A DNA stretch of 23,884 nucleotides from an uncultured Collinsella sp. (GTDB lineage: Bacteria > Actinomycetota > Coriobacteriia > Coriobacteriales > Coriobacteriaceae). Position 1 is the stretch's first letter; each line of letters begins with the position of its first letter. This document shows positions 7,192 through 16,115 of the stretch, piece by piece. The stretch spans positions 1 through 23,884 of the forward strand of contig UQZH01000031.1 in NCBI GenBank assembly GCA_900545445.1, written 5' to 3'. The notes beneath the pieces are model-generated. The model was not told the origin of the DNA, made no database searches, and was given only the letters and a program-made list of their open reading frames with translations. A program made the translations under genes and the position numbers.

Positions 7192-7335
7192 TTGTACGTG
7201 GCCGCGGTGCATGCCGCCGGTACGCGTTGGGCTCTGGAGGGAAGGGGGACCCCGATGGGGGTACTCGGGCGCAATATGCGCGATGACGTGGGGCAGCCGC
7301 TGGGCAATGCTCCAAGTGCAGACAATAGGAGACAA

Positions 7336-10300
7336 ATGGATATGTTTGAGGACGAGTGCCAGCGCGCCTCGTGGCGTCGTCATGGAGCGATTGCCCGCGG
7401 CGTAGCCAAGCGTGGTCTGGTGGCGTTCCTGGCTTTTGCCATGGCTTTTGGCACTACGCCGGCGCAACTTTGGGCCGAGGGCGCTGAGGGCATTGCCGAG
7501 GCCGTGGCTCAGGCTACGACGGGTGGCGAGGGCGCGACGGCCGACGAGGGCACTACTGCCGCCGATACCGGCGCGAACAGTGCGCCGGCGAGCGCTGCTG
7601 CCGATGGCGCCGACGCGGATCAGGGCGCAACTGCGAGTTCCGCGAATAGTGCTGACACCGCCGCAGGCAATGCGACTGAGTCCGAGAGCTCTGCTGCGAT
7701 GCCTGCTGCTTCGGAGCAGAAGAACGCCGTTGCCGCCGCGTCCGCCACAACGCTTTCGAGCGAGGCTAAGGTCTATATCCAGGACGCCAAGGATAAGGAC
7801 AACTCGTATTCGACGAAGTCCGGCGCGCTCAATGTGGGTGATACGCTCTGGGCCAATATGTACGATGAGGTCGAGGACGACTGGTACGGCACTTCGACTG
7901 AGTCCGTTGCCAATCCAGGCACCTGGACCTACGCCTGGCTCGCCGGCACGTCCAGGGCCAGCAGCAATGTCGCCGACTACACCGAGGTCGTAGGCCACGA
8001 GCAGTCGCTCACTGTCACCGCCGCGATGGAAGGCAAATACTTTATCTGCAAGGTAACGGTTGATGGCAAGGACTACTATGGTCCGTCCGTTTCTTCCGGC
8101 TCGGGCATCAATGCCAATTTCATCCCCGGTCCCGTGTTGGGCGCCGGGCAGATGGAGCTTAGCAGCGTCAAGCTCAGTAGCGACACGCCGAGCATAGGCG
8201 ATACCCTTACGGCGACGCCGTACAAGGATTGGTCGAGCCCCGCGGGCTCCGACGCCAAGGTTACCTACACGTGGTCCGCATCCACCTCGCAGTCCTCGGG
8301 CTTCACCAAGATCGAGGGCGCGACGGGCGCTTCCCTCACGGTAACCGATGACCTCGAGGGCAAGTACATTAAGGTCGAGGCTACTGCCGGCGTCAACACG
8401 GTGAGCAAGACCACTTCCAGCAAGGTCAAACAGGCTGGTGCGGTCGAGATTTCGGCCGTGTCCATCATCAACACCAAGGACAACACGAGTGTCTTTGCGG
8501 TGGGGGATACCGCTAAGGCCCGCGCCAAGGAGAAGGGCGGCGCGTACGGCGCATTCGTCGACGCGAGCAAGCTCAACTATCAGTGGCAGTGCTCTGACAC
8601 CAAGAGTGGCACGTATACCGACATTGCGGGCGCCACGGGTGAGACCCTCGAGCTTATCGACGCTTTGGGTGGCAAGTACCTCAAGTGTAAGGTGTCTTCG
8701 AAGATCGGCTCTTCGAGCTTGACCAACTCGACGGGTGCTCTCGTTGCTGCCGCCGGTTCAATTAATGGCATAAGCGTGACTATGAGCCCGACTTCGGGCA
8801 AAGTCGAGGTTGGCTCCACGATTACGGCGACCGCAAAGGCGGGCTCCACTGACGTTACCGCCGATTCACATGTCACATGGCAGTGGTACAAGGGCACCTC
8901 GAGATACGCGAGCTCGTGCAACACGCCTATCGAGGGTGAGACTGGCAACACCCTGACGGTGACCGCCGCCCTCAAGGGCTACTACGTCGTGGCCAAGGCC
9001 AACGGCGGCTATGGCGAGCAGAAGCCGTACCATGCGGCGGGTCCTGTGTCCGTCGCTGGCCAAGTTGAGCTTTACGACGTACAGTTTGAGGGCTCTCCCG
9101 CCACCAATGGCGTGCACGTGGGCGATACGCTCAAGACCAAGGTGCGTAAAAAGGACGGCTCGAACTACAGTTATATCGAACGTACCGACAGTGTGACCTA
9201 TCAGTGGCAGTATGCAAATACCAGCTCGAGCTCTGACTCCGCTTATACCGATATCCCCGGTGCTACCGAGGCCACCTATACCGTTGACGCTGCCTATGCC
9301 GGCAAGTATCTGCGCGTGAAGGTGACGAGCGAAAATACCGTTTTCAGCACGCAGAAGAAGAGCTCGTACGGTACGCAGTCCGTTGCCCCGCTCGGCCCCG
9401 TGACGCTCAAGGGCCAGTACAAGCTGGCAGGCATCGAGCTTGCCGATAAGAACGTTACGCTCAGCGTGGGTTCAAAGATCACGCCGAGTGTGCAGGTGCC
9501 GGGAAGCTGGTCGGGCACGACCAAGGACGTGCCCGACGATGCCGAGCTCACCATGGCGTGGTATGCCAAGGGCGAGGGCGATGCCGATTGGACCGAGCTT
9601 ACCGACGGCATCGATACGACCGATGGCAGCCTGACTATTTCGGACGCGCTTGTTGGCAAGAAGATCAAGGTTACGGCGAGCGCCCTCGACAACACCGTTG
9701 AGTGGGTTTCGCCCGATAGCGTTACCGCGGCGGGGGAGTATGACCTGCTGCGCGTGACCACTACGCCGCAGATCAATAGCGAATCGACCCATCTCGTCTC
9801 GGGTGATAGCGTTAAGGCGACGGCGCAGGCCAAGCGCGCCGACGGTTCGACCACCAATGGTATCGACGTCACCGGTCAGGCGACTGTTGCTTGGTATGCG
9901 GCCGACGACGCGAAGGCTCCCGCGGCCGACTGGACGCTGCTGTCCGATATGTCGGGCGCCGAGGCGACGGTCTCGGCATCTGCTGCTGGTAAGTATCTGA
10001 AGGCTGTCGCTACGAGCGGCAGCTCGACGGTCGAGCTTGTCTCTGCCAATCCCGTGATCGCCGCAGGCTCTCTTGAGGCCGCAGTCCAAAAGCTCAACGA
10101 TTCCAATAAACAGATCGCCGTTGATTACAGCGCCAAGGGCGGCAACGTCAACGATGTTCTGAAGGCGCAACTTGCCGAGCTCGGCTACAACGACATCGAC
10201 GTCAAGGTCTCCGAGGGCTGCGTTGCCTTTAATGCAGAGGATGACAAGGCCACGGTCGGTATCTCCGACGCTCAGGATAAGACCAACGGCGATGTGACGT

Positions 10301-13300
10301 TCTTCTTCATTGACCCCAACGACTACACCGGTTACAACATTGACGGTCTGCGTAGCGCCGACGTCGTGTTTGAGCTGTCGCGCGATGGCAAGACCGAGTA
10401 TTACCAGCCCAGTAAGTCGGTGCAGGTTGCTTGGGACGAGGCTCGTGTGCAGCAGATGCTCGACGATGCGGCCGAGCAGGTTGCCATCGGTTACGCCGCA
10501 GGCGATTCGGCTGAGTCCGTCACGTCCAACCTCACGCTTCCGTATCGCGCGGGCTCCAAGAACAAGTTCGAGGTTAGCTGGAAGAGTTCCGACGGCGATG
10601 TCATTTGGCCGTCCGGTTATGGCTGGGACGACTACACCGGCAAGGTGACGCGCGTCTCGAGCGATCGCGCCGTTACGCTGACCGCGACGGTTTCGTTTGT
10701 GAGCGGCGGCCCGAGCGATGTCGAGGGCTCGCACGACTTCACCGTGACCGTCAAGGGCGACCCCGAGAAGGTCGCTGCCGACAAGAAGGCACTGCAGGAG
10801 AAGGTCGATGCGGCCTTTACCTACGACAATATCAAGTACTTCGACACCAAAACGGTTGCCAACAAGGACGGCCTGACCGCCGACCTGCAGATGCCGCGCA
10901 CGAGCACGCTCAATATCGACGGCAAGTACTACAAGGTCGAGTACTCCGCGAGCACCGATGACGTGACCTTCAACGGCTATAAGGGCACGGTCTTCCGTCC
11001 CGAGGCCGGTAGGGGCGCCGTCTCCACGAAGCTCACCTGTACGGTTACGGATAAGAACAACCCCGAGGTCACTGCCACAAAGACGCTTGACTTCACGGTT
11101 GTGCCGCAGGATCAGGCCGACCTCGACAACGAGCTTAAGCTCATGGAGGCCGCCAAGGCGGGCTACGCCGAGGCCATTCTCGACGGCCAGGACGCCGCCG
11201 GCGTGACCGCAAATATGCACGCCTTCCAGAAGGCGTATCTCGACGCCGACGGTAAGCTCGCGTGGAGCTACGACAAGGCGACTACCGACGCCGCGGACTC
11301 GGGCATCGTCCCGGTTGAGCTCGAGGGCTACGACGACATGAGCGGCCAGCAGTGGCGCCTCTTCAAGTCGAGCGACACCAGTGTCGTCTCTGCGGAGAGC
11401 CTTCTTGTTACGCAGCCTGAGTACAACACCAAGGTCACCATTACTTCTCGCCTTTCCAGTGAGAAGTACGCGCGTTACGCCGAGCGCTATCCAGATAACG
11501 CCACGTATGCAAAGCTTGCCAACCAGGACGTCTCTGCGACGGTGACCGTGCTTGGAACGAGCGGTCAGGTCGCTCCTAAGGTTACAGCAACATGCTCGGT
11601 TATCGGCATCGATGCCGATGGCAACCAGCAGACCTGGACTGCCGCCGAGCCGTATACACTCAAAACGGGATCTACCGCCGCCGACCTCTCTGAGGCGCTC
11701 TTCAAGAAGCACGGGCTCACCGCCGATTACGGCATGGGAACCTGGGGCTGGTACCTCAATTCCATCACCTCGCCCGTCGACGCGGGCCGAACGCTTGGCT
11801 ATGATTCGCAGACCGGAGCGTACTGGCAGCTCTTTATCAACGGCACGGCCGCATCGGTTGGCGCGGGCGGCTACGTGCTCGAGGCCGGCGACTCGGTCGT
11901 CTGGTGCTACTCCAAGTACGGCGACCCGGCGCCCACCGACCAGCTCTCCGTGAGCTGCGAGGTCGTTGGCCAGGCTAAGGACGGCGGCCAGCAGACCTGG
12001 GCTCAGCCCACGACCATCCAGGTGAAGGAGGGCTCGACCGCGGCGGAGCTCTCTGAGCAGGTGTTCAAGCAGGCTGGCATTGGCGCCGACACTGGGACGG
12101 GCTCCTACGGCTGGTACCTCAACTCGCTCACCTCTCCGTTTGATGAGGACGTAAAGCTCTCGACCGAAAAGGTTGACGCCTCCACTTGGAATTACTGGCA
12201 GTTCTTTGTCAACGGCAAACTCGCAAATGTGGGTGCCGGTAACTACACACTCAAGGCCGGTGACAAAGTTTCCTGGGTCTACGGCTCTGACGGTACCGTG
12301 CCTGGGCAGACAAAGGCTTCCCTGCAGATTATCGGTGTTGACAGCGGCGGTAATGTTCAGACGTGGGTGCCTGCAGCTGACTACACCATGGTTGATACCG
12401 CGACCGTGGCTGATGCGACTGAACTTGCCTTCAAGCAGAGCGGCATCTTTGCGGATTATGGTACGGGCACATGGGGCTGGTTCCTCAACTCAATTACATC
12501 GCCGTTTGATGGGCGAACGCTCGCATGGGACTCTACGACTGGGGCTTACTGGAAGCTCTTTATTGATGGCAAGCCTTCCGATTTGGGCGCGGGCAGCGTC
12601 AAGCTGAAGGACGCGAAGTCTATCGCCTGGGTCTATACGGCTGACGACAAGCTGCCTGACCCCGATGCCCTCACGACCGACCCCAACGCGCCTAAGTCTA
12701 ACTTCGACTCTGCCTGGTCTGCGTTTGCCGGCGGCAAAGCCAATGGCTCGGTTGTCGAAGTGCCGACTCCGTCTGGTGCAGCTGAATCTGCGTGGGATGA
12801 GCCCGCAGATATCAAGGGCGGTGCAAAAGGCGTTTCGGACTTGCTCATTATCGACGGTAATATTTGCGCGGTTAAGGGCGACCGCATTGTGCTCATAGAT
12901 TCTGAAACCGGAAAGAAGGAGCTTGCGAGCTGCTCTATTGGTGCGAACATTGGCTACTTCTGCCGTCCCGCCTATAAAGACGGCTATCTGGTTGTTCCTT
13001 TTGAGGACGGCTCGCTCGGCATTTTTGTTCTGGACAAGAAGGATGGGCAGTACTCGATAGCCTGTCGATACAAGACCCCTTCGCTCGGGATCAAAGATAC
13101 CCAAGCTCTCACGTCTGTGACCATCTCCGGCGGCAAGGCCTACGCAGGCTTCACTGTTGTCGACGGTTCAGAAGGTGCGCTCGTGTGCGTTGACCTGGCT
13201 TCCGGCAAAGTGGACTGGACAACAGACAAAAAGAAGTCCGAGACCAACGAGAACGAGGGCTACTACTGGGCGGGCGCTGCGGCCTCCGGTGACGACATCA

Positions 13301-14457
13301 TCATCGGTAACGAGTCCGGTAAGGTTGCCCTCATTGATGGCTTCAACGGCAAAGAGCTCTCGAGCGTAAGCGTAGGCACGCCCGTTCGCTCCGGCATCAT
13401 TGCCGTCGAGGTTGGCGAGAACGGCGACGGCACGTATCTCGCGGTCTCCCGCGATAACGGAACGCTCTACAAGATTCGTCGCAGCGGGGACAAGCTGACC
13501 CTCGAGGGCAGGCCCGTTGCCTTCGCGGCCATCTCCACCTCTACGCCGGCAGTGAGCAACGGCCTGGCGTATGTCTGTGGCATGGACATGGAGGGTTACG
13601 GAACGCTCTCTGTCATCGATCTGAGCACTATGAGCGTTAAAAAGAGTATCCGCGCCGACAAGGGCGAGTCCAAGAGTACCCCGCTCGTCTCGGTTCAAGG
13701 AAACGACACGTACGTGTACTTCACCTGCAACGCTCTGCCCGGCGGCGTTTACGCTTATAAACTGGGCGACGATGCGGCGCAAATGATATTCATGCCCGAC
13801 GCAAAGTATCGTGAATACTGCACCGCTTCTATCATCTGTGACGAGAAGGGCAACCTGTACTACGCCAATGACTCGGGACGCCTCTTTAAGCTAGCGGGTG
13901 CCGAGTCCTGGAGAGTTGCATTCGATGTACAGGGCGGTTCGTACGTCGCACCGCGTTATGTTGCCAAGAACAAGATGGTTTCCGAGCCGGCCGCCCCTAC
14001 CCGCGACGGATATACATTCCTCGGCTGGTACACTGCCGAAGGCGAGAAGTGGGACTTCGCCAAGGACGTCGTGACGGCCGATATGACGCTGTATGCCAAG
14101 TGGATCAAGAATGCCGTTAACCCTGGCGGTAACGGTGGCTCCAATGGCAACGCGGGCGGCTCTGGCAATGGCGCCGGCTCCGGCAGCGGAACGAGTGGCC
14201 AGCAGAGCGGCGGTGCCGTTTCGCCTGGGCAGAAGCCTGTGTCGTCGACCACGACCAAGACCAAAGCCAAGGACGGCAAGGATTCCAAGAAGGATTCCGA
14301 CAAGTCCGACAAGAAGGACAGCAAGAAGTCTGATAAGAAGTCCGCTGAGGCTCCTGTGCAGCAGTCTGGCTTCAATCCGCTCGCCATCGCTGGTGTGGCG
14401 GCCGGCGTGATCGGTCTCGCCGTCATCGGTGTGTTCGTATTCACCAGGCGTCGGTAG
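7336..14457 (+). CDS. Giant surface protein with three transcobalamin-like (DUF4430) domains, B12-riboswitch controlled
   Basis: A 2373-residue secreted, membrane-anchored protein. The start ATG at 7336 follows AGGAG; a longer frame from 7192 would run through the riboswitch leader. Signal peptide about 1-47, then an Ala/Ser/Thr-rich stretch to about 145. Residues about 146-913 hold seven Ig-like repeats (GDTL...YxW...GATxxxLTV...GKYxK). Residues about 914-1412 hold degenerate bacterial Ig-like modules (WKSSDGDV, GKVTRVSSDR). Three DUF4430 domains lie at about 1415-1531, 1537-1652 and 1660-1772, each with a GWYLNS- or GWFLNS-type core. A beta-propeller-like region of PQQ/WD-like strands spans about 1819-2192. 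An InlB-type repeat (DGYTFLGWYT) is at about 2193-2257, then a Gly/Ser and Lys/Ser linker and a membrane span at 2349-2369 followed by RRR. There is no LPXTG motif. DUF4430 matches the C-terminal domain of transcobalamin, so with the riboswitch a corrinoid-capture role is likely but unproven. Confidence 0.88.
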   Translation: MDMFEDECQRASWRRHGAIARGVAKRGLVAFLAFAMAFGTTPAQLWAEGAEGIAEAVAQATTGGEGATADEGTTAADTGANSAPASAAADGADADQGATASSANSADTAAGNATESESSAAMPAASEQKNAVAAASATTLSSEAKVYIQDAKDKDNSYSTKSGALNVGDTLWANMYDEVEDDWYGTSTESVANPGTWTYAWLAGTSRASSNVADYTEVVGHEQSLTVTAAMEGKYFICKVTVDGKDYYGPSVSSGSGINANFIPGPVLGAGQMELSSVKLSSDTPSIGDTLTATPYKDWSSPAGSDAKVTYTWSASTSQSSGFTKIEGATGASLTVTDDLEGKYIKVEATAGVNTVSKTTSSKVKQAGAVEISAVSIINTKDNTSVFAVGDTAKARAKEKGGAYGAFVDASKLNYQWQCSDTKSGTYTDIAGATGETLELIDALGGKYLKCKVSSKIGSSSLTNSTGALVAAAGSINGISVTMSPTSGKVEVGSTITATAKAGSTDVTADSHVTWQWYKGTSRYASSCNTPIEGETGNTLTVTAALKGYYVVAKANGGYGEQKPYHAAGPVSVAGQVELYDVQFEGSPATNGVHVGDTLKTKVRKKDGSNYSYIERTDSVTYQWQYANTSSSSDSAYTDIPGATEATYTVDAAYAGKYLRVKVTSENTVFSTQKKSSYGTQSVAPLGPVTLKGQYKLAGIELADKNVTLSVGSKITPSVQVPGSWSGTTKDVPDDAELTMAWYAKGEGDADWTELTDGIDTTDGSLTISDALVGKKIKVTASALDNTVEWVSPDSVTAAGEYDLLRVTTTPQINSESTHLVSGDSVKATAQAKRADGSTTNGIDVTGQATVAWYAADDAKAPAADWTLLSDMSGAEATVSASAAGKYLKAVATSGSSTVELVSANPVIAAGSLEAAVQKLNDSNKQIAVDYSAKGGNVNDVLKAQLAELGYNDIDVKVSEGCVAFNAEDDKATVGISDAQDKTNGDVTFFFIDPNDYTGYNIDGLRSADVVFELSRDGKTEYYQPSKSVQVAWDEARVQQMLDDAAEQVAIGYAAGDSAESVTSNLTLPYRAGSKNKFEVSWKSSDGDVIWPSGYGWDDYTGKVTRVSSDRAVTLTATVSFVSGGPSDVEGSHDFTVTVKGDPEKVAADKKALQEKVDAAFTYDNIKYFDTKTVANKDGLTADLQMPRTSTLNIDGKYYKVEYSASTDDVTFNGYKGTVFRPEAGRGAVSTKLTCTVTDKNNPEVTATKTLDFTVVPQDQADLDNELKLMEAAKAGYAEAILDGQDAAGVTANMHAFQKAYLDADGKLAWSYDKATTDAADSGIVPVELEGYDDMSGQQWRLFKSSDTSVVSAESLLVTQPEYNTKVTITSRLSSEKYARYAERYPDNATYAKLANQDVSATVTVLGTSGQVAPKVTATCSVIGIDADGNQQTWTAAEPYTLKTGSTAADLSEALFKKHGLTADYGMGTWGWYLNSITSPVDAGRTLGYDSQTGAYWQLFINGTAASVGAGGYVLEAGDSVVWCYSKYGDPAPTDQLSVSCEVVGQAKDGGQQTWAQPTTIQVKEGSTAAELSEQVFKQAGIGADTGTGSYGWYLNSLTSPFDEDVKLSTEKVDASTWNYWQFFVNGKLANVGAGNYTLKAGDKVSWVYGSDGTVPGQTKASLQIIGVDSGGNVQTWVPAADYTMVDTATVADATELAFKQSGIFADYGTGTWGWFLNSITSPFDGRTLAWDSTTGAYWKLFIDGKPSDLGAGSVKLKDAKSIAWVYTADDKLPDPDALTTDPNAPKSNFDSAWSAFAGGKANGSVVEVPTPSGAAESAWDEPADIKGGAKGVSDLLIIDGNICAVKGDRIVLIDSETGKKELASCSIGANIGYFCRPAYKDGYLVVPFEDGSLGIFVLDKKDGQYSIACRYKTPSLGIKDTQALTSVTISGGKAYAGFTVVDGSEGALVCVDLASGKVDWTTDKKKSETNENEGYYWAGAAASGDDIIIGNESGKVALIDGFNGKELSSVSVGTPVRSGIIAVEVGENGDGTYLAVSRDNGTLYKIRRSGDKLTLEGRPVAFAAISTSTPAVSNGLAYVCGMDMEGYGTLSVIDLSTMSVKKSIRADKGESKSTPLVSVQGNDTYVYFTCNALPGGVYAYKLGDDAAQMIFMPDAKYREYCTASIICDEKGNLYYANDSGRLFKLAGAESWRVAFDVQGGSYVAPRYVAKNKMVSEPAAPTRDGYTFLGWYTAEGEKWDFAKDVVTADMTLYAKWIKNAVNPGGNGGSNGNAGGSGNGAGSGSGTSGQQSGGAVSPGQKPVSSTTTKTKAKDGKDSKKDSDKSDKKDSKKSDKKSAEAPVQQSGFNPLAIAGVAAGVIGLAVIGVFVFTRRR

Positions 14458-14466
14458 GTGAGGGCT

Positions 14467-15327
14467 GTGTCCAATAAGTCTCAGGACGCCGAGTCCAAGC
14501 AGCCCGACTCATCGTTCATTCAACTCGACGATGCAAAGCAAAAGGGCGCCGCTTCGGCGGCGTCCGTCCCGCGGCGCAAGGCGCTTGTTGGTGCCCTGAC
14601 GGCCGTCTGCATTGTTTTGATCGTTGTGTCGCTAGGCTTTATCCAACCTTCTTCCAGCGGTGCATGGTCCATCGATTGGATCGCTCAGGCTGTGACAGGG
14701 GAGAGCGTCGTTGCCAAGGACGCATCGGGTTCCGGCTCGACTGCCGTTTCGGGCAAGGTTGCGTCCAAGGACTCCAAATCTTCGGACAATGCGAAGGACG
14801 GGTCGAAGGACTCAAAAAAGGATTCGAAGGAGAAAAAGTCCGAAAGCAAGGACGGCAAGACGTCCAACAACGCGTCTGCTGGACAGGACTCTGAATCCGC
14901 CGGTGGATCGAGTTCTTCTGACGGCTCTTCTTCGAGCGCTGGCTCGGCGACCGGCGGTGGGTCTGCATCCAACAGTGGCGGCGCCTCTGCGGGCAATCAG
15001 GGCGGCTCGCAGCAGCCTGGCTACGTCACGGTGACGATTTCGGTCACATCGAGCGCTGTGGGCAATCCTGTGTCTTCTAGTGGCACCTTCACCTTTAACG
15101 AGGGTGCAACGGTCTACGATGCCCTGTGCGCTCTGGGCCTTTCCGTGAATGCGCATGGCTCATCGTTCGGCACGTATGTCACCGCCATTGGCGGTTTGGC
15201 CGAGAAGGAGCATGGCGCCACGAGCGGCTGGATGTATTCCGTCAACGGTGTGGCGCCCAACACGGCGTGCAGCAACTACGTCCTATCCAACGGCGACAGT
15301 GTCGTCTGGTATTACGTTACAGGCTAG
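14467..15327 (+). CDS. Membrane-anchored DUF4430 (transcobalamin-like) protein
   Basis: A 286-residue protein in the same operon as the giant surface protein. A GTG at 14458 directly abuts the preceding stop. The GTG at 14467 is preferred because AGGTGA lies at a good distance upstream of it and overlaps the end of the giant gene. Residues about 37-58 are a single membrane span preceded by RRK, with no signal cleavage site, so the rest faces outward. A long Ser/Lys/Gly-rich linker (about 75-180, with KDSKK-type repeats) follows. Residues about 185-286 form one DUF4430 domain with the typical GWMYSVNGVAP and NGDSVVWYYV motifs. The topology is the reverse of the giant protein, which is anchored at its C-terminus. 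It could be an accessory that passes corrinoid from the surface towards a transporter; that role is inferred. Confidence 0.88.
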   Translation: MSNKSQDAESKQPDSSFIQLDDAKQKGAASAASVPRRKALVGALTAVCIVLIVVSLGFIQPSSSGAWSIDWIAQAVTGESVVAKDASGSGSTAVSGKVASKDSKSSDNAKDGSKDSKKDSKEKKSESKDGKTSNNASAGQDSESAGGSSSSDGSSSSAGSATGGGSASNSGGASAGNQGGSQQPGYVTVTISVTSSAVGNPVSSSGTFTFNEGATVYDALCALGLSVNAHGSSFGTYVTAIGGLAEKEHGATSGWMYSVNGVAPNTACSNYVLSNGDSVVWYYVTG

Positions 15328-15347
15328 AGGCCTCGACATAACACGCC

Positions 15348-15387
15348 AAACGGGCGGTTCGGACAAACATCCGGGCCGCCCGTTTTT
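15348..15387 (+). terminator. Terminator of the DUF4430 operon
   Basis: AAACGGGCGG...CGGA (15348-15363) pairs with TCCG...CCGCCCGTTT (15370-15385) around CAAACA, with G-T pairs in the middle, followed by TTTTT. It is a strong rho-independent terminator 20 bases past the stop. Confidence 0.88.
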
Positions 15388-15424
15388 CATGCGTAGAGGA
15401 CTGGGTCGCCGGGTCTCTCGGCAA

Positions 15425-15461
15425 ACAAAAAAACCGGTTGGAACGAGAATTCCAACCGGTT
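15425..15461 (-). terminator. Terminator of the GtrA gene (minus strand)
   Basis: A perfect 12-bp inverted repeat: AACCGGTTGGAA at 15432-15443 and its complement at 15450-15461, with a 6-base loop. In the minus-strand transcript it is followed by a run of T (complement of 15427-15433). It lies 27 bases past the stop of the GtrA gene. Confidence 0.88.
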
Positions 15462-15487
15462 ATACCTTCAAGCAAATGTCGAACAAA

Positions 15488-15895
15488 CTACGACTGCGCG
15501 CCCTCGAGGAAAAAGCGACGGCTAAAGTAGTTGTACCAGGTGACCAAGAACGTGGCGATTGCCTTCATGGCCTGGTAGCCGATGCTCAAAAACGTGACGC
15601 CCACAAACATGTACAGATCGTTGAGGCCCAAACCGATCACCGACAGGATGGTGAAGATCGTGAACTCGCGCTTGCGGCTCATGCCCTCGCGATGGTCGAA
15701 CACGTATTTCATGCTGAGCCAGTAGTTAACCACGACGGACGTGGTAAACGAGATCGTGGTGCTCATCAAAAAGTCGAGGTGGAACAGCTCGACGAGCGCA
15801 ATGAGCATGCCCCAGTCGATGCCAAAGGAGATAAGACCCACGACAGCGAACTTGAGGAACTGCTTGGTATGAGGTTGTGCCAGTGCCTTGCGCAC
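15488..15895 (-). CDS. GtrA-like membrane protein A
   Basis: A 135-residue integral membrane protein of the GtrA family. The family is thought to move or position polyprenyl-linked sugars for cell-surface glycosylation. Four hydrophobic segments are seen: FAVVGLISFGIDWGMLIALV, STTISFTTSVVVNYWLS, FTILSVIGLGLNDLYMFV, and AIATFLVTWYNYFS. The conserved features KFAVVG near the N-terminus and NYWLSMKYVF after helix 2 fit the family. The GTG at 15895 is chosen because GGATGTGAT, close to the Shine-Dalgarno consensus, lies upstream at good spacing and the length becomes typical. A longer frame from 15976 adds a non-conserved, Cys/Arg-rich stretch. It is paralogous to the gene at 16116-16511; a partner glycosyltransferase is not in the window. 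Confidence 0.82.
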   Translation of the reverse strand: MRKALAQPHTKQFLKFAVVGLISFGIDWGMLIALVELFHLDFLMSTTISFTTSVVVNYWLSMKYVFDHREGMSRKREFTIFTILSVIGLGLNDLYMFVGVTFLSIGYQAMKAIATFLVTWYNYFSRRFFLEGAQS

Positions 15896-16046
15896 GTAAT
15901 CACATCCAATGCGTTGATGAATCGAGCAACGAGATACTTTAGAGCTTTTGCATGGGAAACGTAAGGTCTTTGGCAAGAACTATACGAACTCGCCAAATAT
16001 TCAAGAGGTAATCCGCAAACGTTGCAAATCTTCCCGCAAACGAGCA

Positions 16047-16092
16047 GGGCCCACGAACAACGCGGCGTTCGAAGCACGTCGTTCGTGGGCCC
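16047..16092 (-). terminator. Hairpin after GtrA B, probable terminator
   Basis: Arms GGGCCCACGAAC (16047-16058) and GTTCGTGGGCCC (16081-16092) are perfectly complementary over 12 bp around a 22-base loop. On the minus strand it follows the GtrA B stop by 23 bases, but the T-tract after it (TGCTCGTTTG) is weak. It may therefore stabilise the 3' end rather than terminate fully. Confidence 0.55.
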
Positions 16093-16115
16093 CGTAGTGC
16101 AACGAGGAGGCCGAG

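Noticed and set aside
7192..7335. N-terminal extension of the giant protein to 7192
   Set aside because: It would place translated codons directly after the riboswitch aptamer, with no ribosome site, and push the signal peptide 48 residues inward.
9472..11712. A 746-codon open frame on the minus strand opposite the giant surface protein gene
   Set aside because: It is an antisense shadow of a GC-biased gene: Arg/Gly/Val-rich with no recognisable domain or ribosome site, while the plus strand encodes clear Ig-like and DUF4430 domains.
14300..14457. Sortase (LPXTG) anchor at the end of the giant protein
   Set aside because: The C-terminal span and RRR tail are present but no LPXTG-like pentapeptide precedes them, so a plain membrane anchor is called.
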